Positions 4,622-5,698 of a stretch of DNA of 5,698 nucleotides are shown in pieces. How positions within the stretch are numbered: position 1 is the stretch's first letter; every line of letters starts with the position of its first letter. The stretch is from Chloroflexota bacterium. GTDB taxonomy: Bacteria > Chloroflexota > Dehalococcoidia > Bin125. The notes beneath the pieces were generated by a model. The model worked only from the letters and a program-made list of their open reading frames with translations, was not told where the DNA came from and searched no databases. A program made the translations under genes and the position numbers. The DNA lies in assembly GCA_027296805.1 (NCBI GenBank), contig JAPUIR010000100.1, positions 1 through 5,698 on the forward strand, in the 5' to 3' direction.

Positions 4622-5698
4622 CTACCCATGATCGCCGATGTTCAAGACCGTACGCGCGACCTCGCCGTTCTTCATCGCGACAAAGGCGTCGTTGATGTCC
4701 TCCAGACCGCCCGTGCGCGAGATCATCTCGTCTAGCTTGAGCCGCCCCTGGCGGTAGAAATCGATGTACTTCGGCATATCGACGCGGAAGCGGTTCGACC
4801 CCATCGCCGAGCCCTGGATCTTCTTCTCGGAGAGCAGCTCCACCCCGTGAATCTCGATCATCTGCCCCACTGGGATCATGCCGATCACCGTCGCCAGCCC
4901 GCCCCGTTTGAGCGACTGGAACGCCTGCTCGGCGGTCAGCTTCAGCCCGATCGCCTCGAACGTGTAGTCCGCGCCGCCGTCGGTCAGCTCGATGATCTTG
5001 TCCACCGGGTTGCCGCTGGAAGCGTCAACGGTGTGCGTCGCGCCTAGCTCCTTGGCAGTCGCCAGCTTCGACTCCACCGTGTCCACCGCGATGATGCGGC
5101 GGGCGCCCGCGATCCGCGCCCCCTGAATGACGGAGAGGCCCACGCCTCCGGCGCCGAACACAGCCACCGTTGAGCCGGGCGCCACCTTCGCGGTGTTGAG
5201 CGCGGCCCCGACGCCGGTCGTCACGCCGCATCCGATCAGCGCAGCCTGCGGAAACGGCATGTCGTCGTCCATTTTCACCAGTGCGTTTTCGTGCACCAGC
5301 ATCTGCTCCGCGTAGGTCGAGAGGTTGGCGAACTGTGTCACCGGCTGGCCCTGCCAGACGTACTTCGGGTCTTCGTCCGGCCCACGGCGCACGTCGGGGC
5401 TCTGACAGAGGTGCGTCTGTCCCGTGAGACAGAAGTCGCACTTCCCACAAAAGACCGAGAGACAGGCGATTACATGGTCCCCTGCCTGGAACTCGGTCAC
5501 GTCCGGACCGACCTCGCGCACAACGCCCGCCCCCTCGTGTCCCAGGATCGCGGGCGGACCCGTACCGAACATCGCCTCCAAGTCGTAGAGCCCCTCGACG
5601 AAGTGCAGATCGCTGTGGCAGACGCCGGATGCGGCGACGTCCACCAGCACCTCCCGCTTGCGGGGCTGATCGATCTCGACATCCTCGACCGTCAGTAG
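4622..5698 (-). CDS. Zinc-dependent alcohol dehydrogenase (MDR superfamily, class III-like), 5' end outside window
   Basis: This is a medium-chain NAD(P)-dependent, zinc-containing alcohol dehydrogenase that would interconvert alcohols and aldehydes in the cytoplasm. 358 residues are visible. The frame runs open through the window edge with LTVEDVEIDQPRKRE before the conserved VLVDVAASGVCHSDLH, so the GTG at 5648-5650 is internal and perhaps ten N-terminal residues are missing. Counting from the window edge, the catalytic zinc ligands are Cys27, His54 (GHEG) and Cys157 (IGCGVTTG). Ser29 and His32 match the proton-relay pair of liver ADH. Cys84, Cys87, Cys90 and Cys98 (CGKCDFCLTGQTHLC) form the structural zinc site. 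The Rossmann motif is GAGGVG (182-187), and Asp206 at the end of the next strand favours NAD over NADP. The QSPDVRRGPDED and QFANLSTYAEQMLVHE stretches resemble actinobacterial-type dehydrogenases of this group. All key residues are intact. The alcohol substrate is not predictable; formaldehyde-thiol or nicotinoprotein-type roles are alternatives. Confidence 0.93.
   Translation of the reverse strand, partial: LLTVEDVEIDQPRKREVLVDVAASGVCHSDLHFVEGLYDLEAMFGTGPPAILGHEGAGVVREVGPDVTEFQAGDHVIACLSVFCGKCDFCLTGQTHLCQSPDVRRGPDEDPKYVWQGQPVTQFANLSTYAEQMLVHENALVKMDDDMPFPQAALIGCGVTTGVGAALNTAKVAPGSTVAVFGAGGVGLSVIQGARIAGARRIIAVDTVESKLATAKELGATHTVDASSGNPVDKIIELTDGGADYTFEAIGLKLTAEQAFQSLKRGGLATVIGMIPVGQMIEIHGVELLSEKKIQGSAMGSNRFRVDMPKYIDFYRQGRLKLDEMISRTGGLEDINDAFVAMKNGEVARTVLNIGDHG

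Noticed and set aside
4104..4631. 175-codon plus-strand frame covering the FmdB gene and the following gap
   Set aside because: It runs antisense to the well-recognised FmdB N-terminus and its own product is Arg/Gly-rich with no motif.
5648..5650. GTG as the start of the alcohol dehydrogenase
   Set aside because: The frame stays open to the window edge and the preceding 16 codons encode the typical N-terminal strand of this family, so the true start lies outside.

Overview
This is a high-G+C window (by eye well above 60%) carrying six protein-coding genes of bacterial type, two of them cut off by the window edges. Gene content and protein style (two acyl-CoA carboxylase carboxyltransferase paralogues, an SMP-30 family lactonase-like protein, a DinB-fold protein, an FmdB zinc ribbon and a class III-like zinc alcohol dehydrogenase) fit an aerobic, metabolically versatile bacterium such as an environmental Chloroflexota or Actinobacteria member. 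That placement is an impression from protein character, not a database result. No tRNA, rRNA, CRISPR array, transposase, phage gene or toxin-antitoxin pair is visible.

Left region (2-2188): two carboxyltransferase genes lie tail to tail with only 12 bases between their stop codons. The left one (+ strand) enters from outside the window, so only its C-terminal half is seen. The right one (- strand) is complete, with a GTG start behind a near-perfect Shine-Dalgarno. They are clearly paralogous, down to a shared KKHPID ending. The complete one lacks about 37 residues near its C-terminus, including the Gly-Ala motif that forms an oxyanion hole in characterised relatives. No biotin carboxylase or biotin carrier gene is in the window.

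Middle region (2189-4145): a 116-base divergent spacer with a 7-bp inverted repeat separates the complete carboxyltransferase from an SMP-30/gluconolactonase family gene. After a 211-base gap comes a DinB-superfamily gene on the same strand, followed by a perfect 8-bp hairpin.

Right region (4146-5698): a zinc alcohol dehydrogenase (5' end outside the window) and a small FmdB-type zinc-ribbon gene are both on the - strand. They are separated by about 197 bases that contain a 14-bp palindrome resembling REP-type intergenic repeats and a second small hairpin.

The carboxyltransferases, dehydrogenase and lactonase-like protein would suit a catabolic or fatty/short-chain acyl metabolism neighbourhood, but the strand switches argue against a single operon. 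I see no convincing undescribed multi-gene system. The best leads are the internally shortened carboxyltransferase, the FmdB variant with an incomplete Cys4 set, and the palindromic intergenic elements.
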